Of a DNA stretch of 64,000 bases, positions 9,125 through 20,816 are shown piece by piece. Every line of letters begins with the position of its first letter. Within the stretch, counting starts at the first letter, position 1. A program made the position numbers and the translations under genes. The notes below the pieces were generated by a model that was not told where the DNA came from, did not search any database, and was given only the letters and a program-made list of their open reading frames with translations. This DNA is from Phalacrocorax aristotelis (Eukaryota; Chordata; Aves; Suliformes; Phalacrocoracidae): NCBI RefSeq assembly GCF_949628215.1, contig NW_027441294.1, positions 62,001 through 126,000 of the forward strand. Direction: 5' to 3'.

Positions 9125-10322
9125 GGAGGGAACTGCGAGGGAACCGCGAGAGAACCCCACAGAACAAACCATGGGGCACGAGAAGGCAGAGAATTAAGAA
9201 TTAGGGACAGGGAGCCAGAAAAAAAAAAAGAAAAAAACCAAAGGGAGACAGAGAGCAAAAGGAATCGCAATGCGTACGGAGAGAAGAGAGAAACAATTCT
9301 AGCATAGGGTCACGCGGGAGCCAGGGACAGCAAGATGGAGAAAGGACAGAAGCTACAGGCTACAGGGCAGAGAGGGAAGAATTAATGAATAGACACAGAG
9401 AGCTGGGCAGAAAGACATGGAGAAAGGCTAAAGATCACACGGCCTACAGGGAAGAGAGAAGAGAGGGAGGAATTTTAAAAACAGGGGCAAGAAGCCAGAG
9501 AGAGGGAGAGAGAAGCAACAATAAAATGGGGACAAGCCACAGGGCAGCGAGGAGGGAATCAATGAATAAGAACACGAGACCAAAGAGAACACAATGTAGA
9601 ATGGAAAAAAGGAACAGCGGCCTACAGGGAAGGAGGAATTAAAGATCAGGGACTGGGAGGCAGACAGAGACACATGAAGAAACAAGTGAAAAAAAAGAAA
9701 AAAACAAACCAACAGCAATGGGCTACAAAGACAGAGAGGGAGGAAATGAGGAAATAAAACATCGCAGCAAGGAGCTGGACAGAGAGAGATGAGGACAAAC
9801 AAATAGCACGGGTCCACGTGACAGAGAACGTGGAATTAGAACACAGAGAGAGGGAGCCGGACAGAGAGAGAGGCCGAGAGAAACATCTAGACAGGCTACA
9901 GCGGGCAGAGGCAGGAATTAAAACCTAGGGACAGGGAGCTGGACAGAGAGAGATGGAGGTCACAGGGAACAGCGGTGGCTGCAGGAAGAACAGGAATTCA
10001 TGAATAGGGCAAGGGAGCTGGACAGAGAAGAACTCAGAAAGGCAAGAACAGTAGCAGGGTACAGAGCAGAGAAGACGAATTAAAAAGCACGGGGGGAGCG
10101 TTGAGGCAGACAGAGAGAGATTAAGAAAAAAGTCACGGGCTACGTGGCAAAGCAGGAGGAATTCAGAAACGAGGATGGGAACCAAGGGAGAGTGTGCTGG
10201 TGAAGGATAACGGGCATTAAAAGTGAGGGACGGGGAGCTGGGAAAAGCGAGGCAGAGAAAAACAGAATCACAGAGAGAATCACACAAAGCCAAAAAAGAA
10301 GAAACTGAACAACAGGAACAGG
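9125..10322. repeat. Degenerate purine-rich satellite, unit 1
   Basis: The + strand is overwhelmingly A/G. Recurrent cues (ggctacagggcagagagg...aattaa...gggacagggagctggacagagagagatg) return roughly every 80-100 bp, so I read it as a decayed tandem repeat. Long Leu/Pro/Ser-rich frames on the minus strand are a consequence of the polypyrimidine strand. No gene is supported. Confidence 0.8.
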
Positions 10323-10900
10323 TGTAACCAAAGCGATGAAATCAACCAACCAGAGACGGTGTTCCATTACGGGAACATGGAGCGTACCAATCAGCGCACC
10401 TGTCGATCTGCATTTTAGTGCCTAGGCGATCGTTAATGTCAGCAGAACAACAGACAACATGCTTCTGTCAGAAAAGGATGACAAAACGCGGTTTCGCTTA
10501 GCGGACTGAGAAAACTAGCCAAGACTGCCAAGAGTAAGAGCCGAGAAGCTAAAAGGTAATTCCGGCAGGGGGAGATCGCGACCACCGACTCACAGACCAC
10601 CACCGACCCAAGTAACACCACCTACTCAGAAGAGAACAACGGAAGAGGACAACCGAGCCTGCGCAGTGATTGACATACGGAACGAGCAAGTTTGTACCCA
10701 TCGCTAGACAAGACAATAATGACTATGTATGAGTATGTAAAATTTTCATCTACAAATTGTACAGGAAAGGTGCGTGAGGTACGCACGCCAGGAGGAGCGA
10801 TCCCCCGTGCATCCGGCACCGTGAATATAGAATGCCTGCTCTTTAATACTAAATTGGTGTTGAGGAGTCGTTTCCGATTTTAACGCGTTTTTCGGTAACA
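10323..10900 (+). repeat. 5' LTR, unit 1 (578 bp)
   Basis: Begins tgtaacc and ends ggtaaca. It has an accaatcag CCAAT box near 10388. The poly(A) hexamer seen in the 3' LTR (AATAAA) reads AATATA here, so the 5' signal is lost. Relative to its 3' partner I count about 28 substitutions and two indels (4 and 11 bp). Confidence 0.92.
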
Positions 10901-10904
10901 GTTT

Positions 10905-10922
10905 TGGCACCCCAGGTGGGAA
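10905..10922 (+). promoter_or_regulatory. Primer-binding site, unit 1
   Basis: tggcaccccaggtgggaa lies 4 bp after the LTR. TGG complements a tRNA CCA end. The rest is closest, imperfectly, to lysine-type tRNA 3' ends; an asparagine-type primer is an alternative. Confidence 0.5.
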
Positions 10923-11199
10923 CCTGCTTTTGAATCTCGACGGATCCGTGGGATCGTGGGACCTGCAGCCGGCCCCGAGGAATTCTCCGGGAGAGCTTCC
11001 GATCCCCGGGCCAGAGAATTCTGAGCAAGATCCCCTGGATTGAGGTAAACAAGGCATTCTTTGAAGAAGAAACTTAGGTAGAATAATACGTGGGGTTAGT
11101 TTCCCACATAGGATAGGATAGCGGGTTTGAGTCCCACAGGCCTGCCCGTAAGGCGCGGCGAAAGCCACGCAGGGTCGGGGCCAAGAGGTGCCTCGGTTG

Positions 11200-11205
11200 G
11201 TAAGT
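11200..11205 (+). promoter_or_regulatory. Candidate proviral leader splice donor, unit 1
   Basis: ggttg|gtaagtct matches the vertebrate donor consensus. It lies 300 bp after the 5' LTR and upstream of gag, where a retroviral major donor is expected. Confidence 0.4.
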
Positions 11206-11321
11206 CTCTGCTAGGCGAAAGCCTGTGGAGCGGGACCCGAGGGTAGGGGAGTCTTCAACAGGGGGTTGAAGTCTCCAGGGATATCTAGCAGGGGGCTACA
11301 GATCCCAGTGGCAGATTTCCA

Positions 11322-12252
11322 GTGAGACCTCTAACGGGGGTTGGAGTCCCTCTGACTAGTATTTGTGATAGTGCACTATCACAACTACTAGTCGACTGGG
11401 AGACGGGAGCATTACTGAGTAGGAAACCTATCCCACAGAGAACACCTTTGCGATGTATTTTGAAGCACTGGAAAGACGTCGGGGGCGGTGACCCACTAAC
11501 TCGGAAACCATTAATTGAATATTGCAATCATTGGTGGCCAACGTATCAATTGGAAGGTGGGCACAAATGGCCAGAACACGAGACATTGCAATATCGTACC
11601 ATCTTGCAATTAATGTTGTTTTGTAAAAAGGGAAGGCAAATGGGAAGAAGTGGCATATGTTGATTTGTTCTTTACACCGTGGAATCATCCCGAGCAGCAG
11701 AAACAGCGTGAGGTATGTCCACAAGATTCTACGGCAATGTTTCTGAAAAGAGGAAAACGTGGTGAGAACTTGAAAGAGTGTTGCTCTACTTGTGATACTG
11801 GATACTTCGCTTGATGAAACTGACAAGAAAATAGCATGGAATACAGCCAGAAGGCAGGTGCAGGGAGCACATGCTAACGGGAATTTACAGAGAACAATGA
11901 ATAAGAATTTTCCATCTACAAATCCCGAGTGGGACCCTAATCAGCCAGGACCCAGGGGAATGTTGACTAGATGTCAGAGAGAGATTTTATTTGGAGTAAG
12001 ACAAGCAATGCCAAAAGCAATAAATTGGTCAAAATTTATGAAGTGAGACAAGAATTAAGTGAGTCCCCTTCAGCCTTTATGGAAAGACTGAAGGTGACCA
12101 CCAGAAAATATACTCATTTGAACCCAGAAAAACCAGAAAAAGCAATTCAGCTGGTCTCTATATTCATAAGACAATCAGCCCCAGATGGGGGCGGGGGGAG
12201 AGAAAACAACCTTCAGAAACTAGAACAACCTGAATCCAGAGATCTGGGTTAA
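11322..12252 (+). pseudogene. gag remnant, unit 1
   Basis: Three overlapping frames carry gag similarity. Matrix-like sequence lies at about 11395-11663 (NHWWPTYQLE, LQYRTILQLMLFC). Capsid-like sequence at 11792-12046 (QPGPRGMLTRCQREILFGVRQA) continues after a frameshift and stop in 11971-12252 (SPSAFMERLKVTTRKYTHLNP). At least two frame changes and in-frame stops break it, and no nucleocapsid follows. A 40-bp near-perfect palindrome centred on GTGCAC (11354-11393, one mismatched pair) sits at the start of gag. Confidence 0.8.
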
Positions 12253-12309
12253 ATGCTTGAAGTAGCTCGGCATGAAGGAGACCAGGGGAATCAACCCTAG
12301 CTGAACACC

Positions 12310-15309
12310 TGGTTACACTGAAGCTACGGAATGAAGAAATAGAATTTTTGGTAGATACGGGAGCCACTTATTTGGTATTGAATACACGTGAAGAGAAATT
12401 TGATCATAAATCAGTAGATGTTGCTAGCGCAACAGGGCAAAGAAAAATTAGCCCCTCTCAGAGCCATTAAAGTTTAAATTGGAGAAGCAATGGGCAACTC
12501 ACCAGTTTCTGCATATGCCTGAATGTCCACTGCCTCTGTTATGACGAGATCTATTAGGTCAATTAGATGCTCAAGTAACTTTTAAAGATGGAGAGGTTAA
12601 ATCACTAATACCAGAATCAAAAGCCACAGAGGTGAGAGCGTTTATGTTACAGGATTCCTCCAGGGAGGAACGGGTTCCCGAGGAAGTGGAAAACGTAGTA
12701 ATTCCTTTGGTTTGAGCGAGCGGAGCTCCGGAGCGATCTAAGTGGGCAGAGCCGGTAAAAGTAACCTTAAAGCCTGGAGCCAAGCCCGTAAGACAAAAAC
12801 AATACCCTATTAAGCGAGAGGCTCGAAAAGGATTACAGAAGTTAATTATAAAATTTTTCAGAATATGAGCTTTTAGTGGAATGTGAATCAGAATATAGTA
12901 CTCCTGTGTCGCCAGTAAAGAAATCTAGAGGCAAAGAGTATTAGCTAGTTCACGATTTAAGGGCTATAAATCAGGTGGTCCAAGATATACATCCGGTAGT
13001 AGCTAATCCATACACTTTACTGACCTCTTTTAAAGGAGGAGCATAAATGGTTTACTGTACTAGATTTGAAGGACGCCTTCTTTTGCATACCTCCAGGCAT
13101 AAAAAGTCAAAGCCTATTTGCTTTGGAATGGGAAAGCCCCACCACAGAATGAAAGACACAGCTACCATGGACCGTACTTCCACAAGGATTTAAAAATAGT
13201 CCTACGATACTTGAGACTCAGCTGGCAAAAAAAAATTAGAGATATAGAAAAAACAGAACCCAGGGAGAGGCATCTTGTTACAGAATGCGGATGACATTCT
13301 GATAGCGGCACAAAGTAAAGAAAAATGTTTTGAAATTTTTAAATTTTCTGGGCCAAGGAAGATGCGGAGTTTCCAGAAACAAAACCCAAATAGGAAAAGA
13401 AGCAGCCATTTATTTAGGATTTGAAATATCTCAAAGACAAAGACAATTAGAAAGTGAAAAGAAAGAAACTATTTGTCAAATTCCCAAACCTAGCAGCCCG
13501 AAGGAACTGAGAGCTTTTCTGAAAACAATGAAATAGCATCAGCTCTGGATTCTGAACTATAGACTGTATGTAAAACCATTATTTGAGGCATTGAAAGACT
13601 CAAAAGGATAAATATTTAACCTGGACGCCCGGATGCCAAACGGCATTCAAAGAACTGAAAAGAGCCTCGATGATGGCCCCTGCATTAGGCCTACCTGATT
13701 TCGCTAAACCTTTTGAGTTGTTTGTCCACGAAAGACAACATTTAGCCCTTGGAGTGCTGACACAGCGACTGGGAACCTGGAAGAGACCTGTGGGCTACTT
13801 CTCCAAACAACCTGACCACGCGAGTAAAAGATGGCCTAGGTGTTTACGGGCAGTAGCAACAACAGCGCTGCCGATCCGGGAAGCCCCAAAGTTAACAATG
13901 GGACAGAAGATGACAGTATATGTCCCGCACATAGCGGTGACTGTTTTAGAACAAAAGGGGGGTCGTTGGCTATCCCTTAGCAGAATGTTGAAATATCAAG
14001 TTGTTCTGTTAGAACAAGACGATGTGGAATCGAAGACTACTGCTATACTGAATCCTGCTACGTTTTTAACAACAGAAAACCTTACGGACAATTTAGAACA
14101 CGATCGCTTGCTAACTATTGAACAAGTCTATTCCAGCAGACCAGACCTGAGACACAAACCTCTGGGAAAATCCTGATCTGGAGTTGTTTACAGATGGAAG
14201 AAGCTCTGGGCGAGAAGAGAAGCGAATGGCCGGATATGCTGTCGTTATCGCCGCCGAGGGAACGGAGTCAGGGGTGCTGCCTGCAAACACCTCAGCACAG
14301 AAAGCAGTATTGGTAGCATTGAAGCGAGCTCTGCGAATGGCAGAAGGACAAAGGATAAATATCTAGACTGATTCCAAACGTGCATTTGGTGTGATCCACG
14401 ATCATGGAGCTATTGGGAAGGAGAAAGGACTGCCATCAGCCCAAGAATCATCAATACAGCATAAAGAAGAAATTCTCCAACTTCCGGAAGACGTGCAGAA
14501 ACCAAAAGGAGTGGCGGTAAAGCGTTGCAAAGCTCATCAATTTGGCCAGACGGCTGTAAACATAAGCAAACGACTGACCGATAAAGCTGCAAAGAGGACT
14601 GCAGAGCAAGGTATCCTTGCACTAGTACCAGTAAAACAGATCAGAATTCCAAAGTTGAAACCGAGATATAATAAATTGGATGAGCAATTAGCAGAACAAT
14701 TGGAAGCATCACAAAACACAGAGAGATGGTAGGTAACACCAGAAAAACAAGTAATAACAACAACCACCCCACAAGTTATGACAGAACTTGCAAAAGAAAA
14801 CCATGAGCAAACACATTAGGCTGTAGGCGCTACGGTTTTGAGTTTAAAAACATCTGTAGCGTGTGTAGGCACGACAAGAATAGTTAAACCCATAGTAGCT
14901 AAGTGTCCAATCTGTCCTAGAAATAATCCCCTGAACCAAAGGAAACAACCTTTAGGAGTAACAAAACAAAAAATTCTCCCGGAAATTATTAGCAAATTAA
15001 GTTCTCTGAGTTACCCAGACAAAATAGATAGAGCAGTATTTGTCAGTGCTGATTGACAAATTTTCTAGATGGCCAGCAGCTTTCTCGTGCTGCACCGACA
15101 AAGCTAGAGTAGTAGTTAAGACGTTGCTGAAGGAAATAATACCAAGATTTAGAGTGCCAACGGGAATGTCCTCTGATAGAGCACCACATTTTTTTGCAGA
15201 GGTACTTCAACAAATTAATAAAATTTTGGGTAGAAAATGGGACCTGCATACACCCTGGAGACCACAATCAAGTGAAAAATTTCAGAACATGAAGCAAACA
15301 CTAAACTGA
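12310..15309 (+). pseudogene. pol remnant (protease-RT-RNase H-integrase), unit 1
   Basis: Protease: FLVDTGATYLVLN, with the catalytic DTGA at 12354-12365. RT: FTVLDLKDAFFCIPP near 13051, LPQGFKNSPT near 13169, and the active-site box read as NADD at 13284-13295, substituted ahead of the Asp pair. The RT C-terminal part lies at 13330-13536 and the connection domain at 13670-14176. RNase H: FTDG at 14187 and TDSK near 14368, but Val where the family has its catalytic Glu. Integrase: CPIC zinc-binding remnant near 14905 and core at 15040-15309 (VLIDKFSRWPAAF, SSDRAPHF). Numerous stops and frame changes separate the domains. Confidence 0.85.
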
Positions 15310-15383
15310 CATAGTGGAATATTATTGATCTAGGATGGAAGTATTGAGAAAATTATTATTTCAGAACTTCCAAACAGGGGAAA

Positions 15384-15946
15384 TGTAACCAAAGTGATGA
15401 AATCAACCAGAGACGGTGTTCCATTACGGGAACATGGAGCGTACCAATCAGCGTATCTGTCGATCTGCATTTTAGTCCGTAGGCGATCATTAATGCGAAC
15501 AGAACAACAGACAACGTGCTTCTGTCAGAAAAGGATGACAAAACGCGGTTTCGCTTAGCGGACTGAGAAAACTAGCCAAGACTGCCAAGAGTAAGAGCCG
15601 AGAAGCTAAAAGGTAATTCCGGCAGGGGGAGATCGCGACCACCGACTCACAGACCACCACCGACCCAAGTAACAGAAGAGAACAACGGAAGAGGACAACC
15701 GAGCCTGCGCAGCGATTTACATACGGAACGAGCAAGTTTGTACCAATCAGCAGACAGGACAATAATGAATATGTATGAATACGTAAAACATTGATCTACA
15801 AATTGTACGGGAAAGGTACGTGAGGTACGCACGCCAGGAGGAGCGATCCCCCGTGCATCCGGCGCCGCGAATAAAGAATGCCTGCTCTTTAATACTAAAT
15901 TGGTGTTGAGGAGTCGTTTCCGATTTTAACGCGTTTTTCGGTAACA
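15384..15946 (+). repeat. 3' LTR, unit 1 (563 bp)
   Basis: Preceded by the polypurine tract. It lacks the 11-bp ccacctactca and a 4-bp ccaa copy present in the 5' LTR, and keeps AATAAA (about 15869) upstream of ctctttaatac. Confidence 0.92.
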
Positions 15947-16288
15947 CAGGGAGTCAGATCAAGAGAGCCAGAGAACAACAAAACACCGACAGGCTACAGG
16001 ACAGAGCAGGAGGAATAAAAAAAAAAAAAAAAAAAACGGAGCCAGAGCCAGGCAGAGAGAGGCGGAGAAAGAAAAAGGAACCACAGGCTACAGGACAGAG
16101 AGAGGGAGGACTGAAAAGACAGGGAGGCAAGGAGCCACTCAGAGCGAGATGGAGAAAGAAGGTGCGGGGGGGGGGGCCGCAAAAAAAAAAAGTAAATTTT
16201 GCAGCAGGTAAGGAAAGAGAGGGGGCCGGGGGAGAGACAGGGAGGGCCCAGGACGCACAAGAGAGGCAACGGGGCCCCAGTGGCCCAG
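15947..16288. repeat. Purine-rich satellite remnant, unit 2
   Basis: Carries the ggcaaggagccactc variant shared with units 3 and 5 (units 1, 4 and 6 have ggcagggagacactc). Confidence 0.8.
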
Positions 16289-16663
16289 GACTCACCGCGA
16301 CTCTCGCTCTCAGCGCTGCTGGCACAATTTAGCCGTTCAGATGCTTCTTTCCCCTCCTCTCCTCCCTGCCTCTTCTGCAGCTCCAGACTCTAGGCCGTCC
16401 TCCACCTGAAGAGAATACGTGGGTGTCTTACAGCTCTTACCAGATGAGGCTTCCTAGGCACGTAGCCTAGCTCGCTCGTGCACTACACGCCCGTACCCAA
16501 CTCCGGGTTACGCGTACAGACCCTACGGTGCACGTTGGTGGCCTGGCCCGCTGCGGGCTATGAAGGGGGATCCTTCCTCCCCCACCTGCATGGACAGGCT
16601 CTCTCTTGCCTGCGGCAGGAAGGCAGCTGGCAGCCAGAGCACCTTCAGTTTCTTCTTCTTTAC

Positions 16664-17375
16664 CTTTCGTTGGCGTCTCCAGCTTCAGCCGAGGCAGCTC
16701 CTGTCCGCAGCCGGGAAGGGCTTTGTCTATCCCTTTTCGGCCCTGCGCTGCGAGGACGGCGAGGACGGGCAGAGAGAAGCCACGCGAGCCTGAGACGGCC
16801 GCAGGCAACGGCATCCCCGGGGGAAGGACAGACAACCACGTCCTCAGCACGGTCTCTGGGAGAGGGAAAGAAGAAACAGCGACCGTCATTACCGTCGATC
16901 GACCCTGGCCAAAGCCTCTCCTTCCGCAGGGGCTTCTGGACACACCGCTCCCTCCCCACGCTACTGCTAAGGGCCCCTGCGCCAAGGGGGAATCCAGTGC
17001 GCTTGAGGGACGGCTTGCTGCCTTCACGACAGGGCCTGGGGGCGGCCTAAGGCTATGCAGCACGCTTATGGGGAGGTGCCGGAGCTGGGGGCAGGCGCAC
17101 GGGGCAAGGGAGGCCAGGGGAGGCTGAGCGGGACCTCCGGTGGGCCGGGGAGGCGGCCATCATCTGCGCCCTGGGCACGGGGAAAAGGTCATCGTCCTCC
17201 TCCTTTCCCTCTTCCCTTCTGTCAGCTCCCGGGGAACTCACCGCTTCTCGGGAAGCGGCCGCACCCGCAAGCCCCCAGTAATCAACACGAATCCAACCCC
17301 AAAAATACACCTCGCGTACCGTACGCGCCACGGCCGCCCGGCACCCGAGCGCCGGAAGACCGCGCCTCCCGCCAT
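16664..17375 (-). other. Candidate minus-strand two-exon gene start, unit 2
   Basis: Exon 1 is 17375-17242 and possible exon 2 is 16855-16664. Both match unit 1, including all splice dinucleotides. Confidence 0.22.
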
Positions 17376-17418
17376 GCCCGGCGAACCACGTGACAGGGCC
17401 GGCAGCCACTGCGCCAGG

Positions 17419-17492
17419 AATACAGCTCCCGGCATGCTCTGCGCCACAACCCGGCCGCCCGGCAGCCGCAAGGACTACAGCTCCCGGCATGC
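17419..17492 (+). promoter_or_regulatory. Tandem ZNF143/THAP11-type sites, unit 2
   Basis: Sites at 17419-17437 and 17474-17492, identical to unit 1. Confidence 0.65.
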
Positions 17493-18481
17493 TCTGCGGC
17501 ACAACCCGGCCGCCCGGCGGCCGGTTTGATGCGGAGCCACCCAGCATCCCTGCGAGCACAGCTGCAGGCGCAACAGCAGTTACGCAGCCACAACTAGGCA
17601 CTAAACAAAGGCTTTCCAACACTGGAGGTCTAGAACAGGTAGACATTAGCACAGAAGCACAAGGGGCTCCGTCACCCTGCACAAATCTCCCCGTGCCTAC
17701 ACACGCACACGTTCAGAAGTTAGTTATCAGAAAACGCCCGACTCAGCCATTTGCCACAGTCACGAGACTCACGACATGATAACACGACATGACACACGAG
17801 GTGGGCTCAGAGTTTTAAGGCAAGAAATACCTCCCACGCCCCCCACCCGAGATCTTTCAGGGTCCACACCTGCCATCGCCCCGCACCAAACCTACCCGGC
17901 CAAAGGCTTTCAGGTGGCCCGAAACACTGTACACAGAAAATAACCAGGGACAGACCTGCATTGTTCGGAAGCGAACGATGCCCGACCGGGGCTCCTCTGC
18001 GGGGCACGGAGCCCCCCGGCCCCGCCCGGAGACACACACCCGCCCCCCGCTGCCCGAACTCACCCACCAGCACTCTCCGGCCCCCGGACACGGCCGCGCT
18101 GCTCTCTCAGGCGGCTGCCTCAGGCGAGGCTCGGGCACCGCCAGGCCTCCAGGCGTCCCGAGGGGCTGCCGGCCACCGCAGGGGATGGCTGCCGGCGGCC
18201 GGACCGCCGCGGCGCTCCCCGCCCAGCTCCGAGCAGGCTCCGCCGGCCGCGGGCTTCCCACGCCGGGCCGCAGAGGGGCCCCGGCACCGCACAGGGACGC
18301 CTCGCGACCCGGCCGCCACACGCACCGGCCCTTCGGCCGCCACACGCACCGCTCCCCGCCCCCGCTCCGACGCGCCGCGCACGCGCCACCGGAAGCCCGA
18401 GCCCCGCGGGGCGGCCCTTAAAGGGCGGCCGGAAGGAACGGCCCCCACCGGCCCCGCCACCGCGCCCAGCCGGTGAGCGCC

Positions 18482-18498
18482 AGCGCCCCCTGCTGGCC
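18482..18498 (-). promoter_or_regulatory. CTCF-type site, unit 2
   Basis: Identical 17-bp match. Confidence 0.7.
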
Positions 18499-18779
18499 GG
18501 GCCGCGCTCAGCTCGCGAGGGCGCCGAGGGCCGGGCGGGGCGGGACGCGCCGGCTCGGGGCCAGCGCCTTCTCGGGGCGAGCGGGAAACCCCTGCGGGCC
18601 CCGGTCACGGCCGGGCAGAGCCGCGCGCCCTCCGAGAGCTGCTGAACGCGGCTGCCGCTCGTGACACATACCGAGCCGTCTGCGACGGGAGCGGGCAGAG
18701 GAGGAAGGGGCCGGCGGCCGCGGCGCCCTGGCCCCAGGCGGGGGGGGGGGGGCTGGGGCCCGGGGGGCCGCCCCCCTAC

Positions 18780-18876
18780 TCACAGTTCCCTCACAGTTCC
18801 CTCACAGTTCCCTCACAGTTCCCTCACAGTTCCCTCACAGTTCCCTCACAGTTCCCTCACAGTTCCCTCACAGTTC
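18780..18876 (+). repeat. 11-bp VNTR, 8 full repeats, unit 2
   Basis: Eight perfect repeats plus a partial one. Confidence 0.97.
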
Positions 18877-19040
18877 ATCCCATGGACGGAACCGGGACCT
18901 ACTGTGAGGCACTGGGAAAGAAGTGGGAGGAAGCCGGGACAGACCAATATAGCCCAGTATGGACTAGACCAATATAGCCCAGTATGGACTAGACCAATAT
19001 AGCCCAGTATGGACTAGACCAATATAGCCCAGTATGGACT
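18877..19040. repeat. Inverted-minisatellite fragment and four 25-bp repeats, unit 2
   Basis: 25-bp repeats at 18941-19040, four exact copies as in unit 1. Confidence 0.85.
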
Positions 19041-20238
19041 GGAGGGAACTGCGAGGGAACCGCGAGAGAACCCCACAGAACAAACCATGGGGCACGAGAA
19101 GGCAGAGAATTAAGAATTAGGGACAGGGAGCCAGAAAAAAAAAAAGAAAAAAACCAAAGGGAGACAGAGAGCAAAAGGAATCGCAATGCGTACGGAGAGA
19201 AGAGAGAAACAATTCTAGCATAGGGTCACGCGGGAGCCAGGGACAGCAAGATGGAGAAAGGACAGAAGCTACAGGCTACAGGGCAGAGAGGGAAGAATTA
19301 ATGAATAGACACAGAGAGCTGGGCAGAAAGAGATGGAGAAAGGCTAAAGATCACACGGCCTACAGGGAAGAGAGAAGAGAGGGAGGAATTTTAAAAACAG
19401 GGGCAAGAAGCCAGAGAGAGGGAGAGAGAAGCAACAATAAAATGGGGACAAGCCACAGGGCAGCGAGGAGGGAATCAATGAATAAGAACACGAGACCAAA
19501 GAGAACACAATGTAGAATGGAAAAAAGGAACAGCGGCCTACAGGGAAGGAGGAATTAAAGATCAGGGACTGGGAGGCAGACAGAGACACATGAAGAAACA
19601 AGTGAAAAAAAAGAAAAAAACAAACCAACAGCAATGGGCTACAAAGACAGAGAGGGAGGAAATGAGGAAATAAAACATCGCAGCAAGGAGCTGGACAGAG
19701 AGAGATGAGGACAAACAAATAGCACGGGTCCACGTGACAGAGAACGTGGAATTAGAACACAGAGAGAGGGAGCCGGACAGAGAGAGAGGCCGAGAGAAAC
19801 ATCTAGACAGGCTACAGCGGGCAGAGGCAGGAATTAAAACCTAGGGACAGGGAGCTGGACAGAGAGAGATGGAGGTCACAGGGAACAGCGGTGGCTGCAG
19901 GAAGAACAGGAATTCATGAATAGGGCAAGGGAGCTGGACAGAGAAGAACTCAGAAAGGCAAGAACAGTAGCAGGGTACAGAGCAGAGAAGACGAATTAAA
20001 AAGCACGGGGGGAGCGTTGAGGCAGACAGAGAGAGATTAAGAAAAAAGTCACGGGCTACGTGGCAAAGCAGGAGGAATTCAGAAACGAGGATGGGAACCA
20101 AGGGAGAGTGTGCTGGTGAAGGATAACGGGCATTAAAAGTGAGGGACGGGGAGCTGGGAAAAGCGAGGCAGAGAAAAACAGAATCACAGAGAGAATCACA
20201 CAAAGCCAAAAAAGAAGAAACTGAACAACAGGAACAGG
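19041..20238. repeat. Degenerate purine-rich satellite, unit 2
   Basis: Same length (1,198 bp) as in unit 1. A difference noticed is gaaagagatgg in place of gaaagacatgg. Confidence 0.8.
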
Positions 20239-20816
20239 TGTAACCAAAGCGATGAAATCAACCAACCAGAGACGGTGTTCCATTACGGGAACATGGAGCG
20301 TACCAATCAGCGCACCTGTCGATCTGCATTTTAGTGCCTAGGCGATCGTTAATGTCAGCAGAACAACAGACAACATGCTTCTGTCAGAAAAGGATGACAA
20401 AACGCGGTTTCGCTTAGCGGACTGAGAAAACTAGCCAAGACTGCCAAGAGTAAGAGCCGAGAAGCTAAAAGGTAATTCCGGCAGGGGGAGATCGCGACCA
20501 CCGACTCACAGACCACCACCGACCCAAGTAACACCACCTACTCAGAAGAGAACAACGGAAGAGGACAACCGAGCCTGCGCAGTGATTGACATACGGAACG
20601 AGCAAGTTTGTACCCATCGCTAGACAAGACAATAATGACTATGTATGAGTATGTAAAATTTTCATCTACAAATTGTACAGGAAAGGTGCGTGAGGTACGC
20701 ACGCCAGGAGGAGCGATCCCCCGTGCATCCGGCACCGTGAATATAGAATGCCTGCTCTTTAATACTAAATTGGTGTTGAGGAGTCGTTTCCGATTTTAAC
20801 GCGTTTTTCGGTAACA
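20239..20816 (+). repeat. 5' LTR, unit 2
   Basis: By eye identical to the unit 1 5' LTR, including AATATA. Confidence 0.92.

Larger units (their letters stand above)
6064..15946 (+). repeat. Macrosatellite unit 1 (9,883 bp)
   Basis: Boundaries are placed at the end of each 3' LTR. Landmarks in order: purine-rich repeat, GC-rich core, 11-bp VNTR, inverted-minisatellite fragment with 25-bp repeats, purine-rich satellite, provirus. Unit 2 repeats it with the same order and orientation, and unit-length differences come almost wholly from the VNTR and the 25-bp repeat. Confidence 0.97.
10323..15946 (+). mobile_element. Defective gammaretrovirus-like provirus, unit 1
   Basis: The element runs TG...CA with two LTRs, a primer-binding region, gag and pol remnants, a polypurine tract (aggggaaa at 15376-15383) and a 4-bp CAGG target duplication (10319-10322 and 15947-15950). 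Integrase remnants stop at about 15309, only 75 bp before the 3' LTR, so env is completely absent. The nucleocapsid zinc-knuckle region between capsid and protease is also missing. Class I (gamma-like) assignment rests on the pol domain order, the capsid C-terminal region and the 4-bp duplication. It cannot encode a functional virus. Confidence 0.88.
16289..18779. promoter_or_regulatory. GC-rich promoter core, unit 2
   Basis: One extra C at about 18356 (ctccccgcccc) shifts the plus-strand frames relative to unit 1, evidence against long coding frames in the GC-rich end of the core. Confidence 0.75.

Noticed and set aside
9428-10367. Leu/Pro/Ser-rich minus-strand frames in each unit
   Set aside because: They are translations of the polypyrimidine strand of a degenerate satellite; composition explains the openness.
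11110-11160. tRNA-like T-arm (gggtttgagtccca) in the proviral leader
   Set aside because: No matching acceptor, D and anticodon stems could be paired around it.
15310-15383. env remnant between integrase and 3' LTR
   Set aside because: Only about 75 bp are present, ending in the polypurine tract, with no env-like frame.
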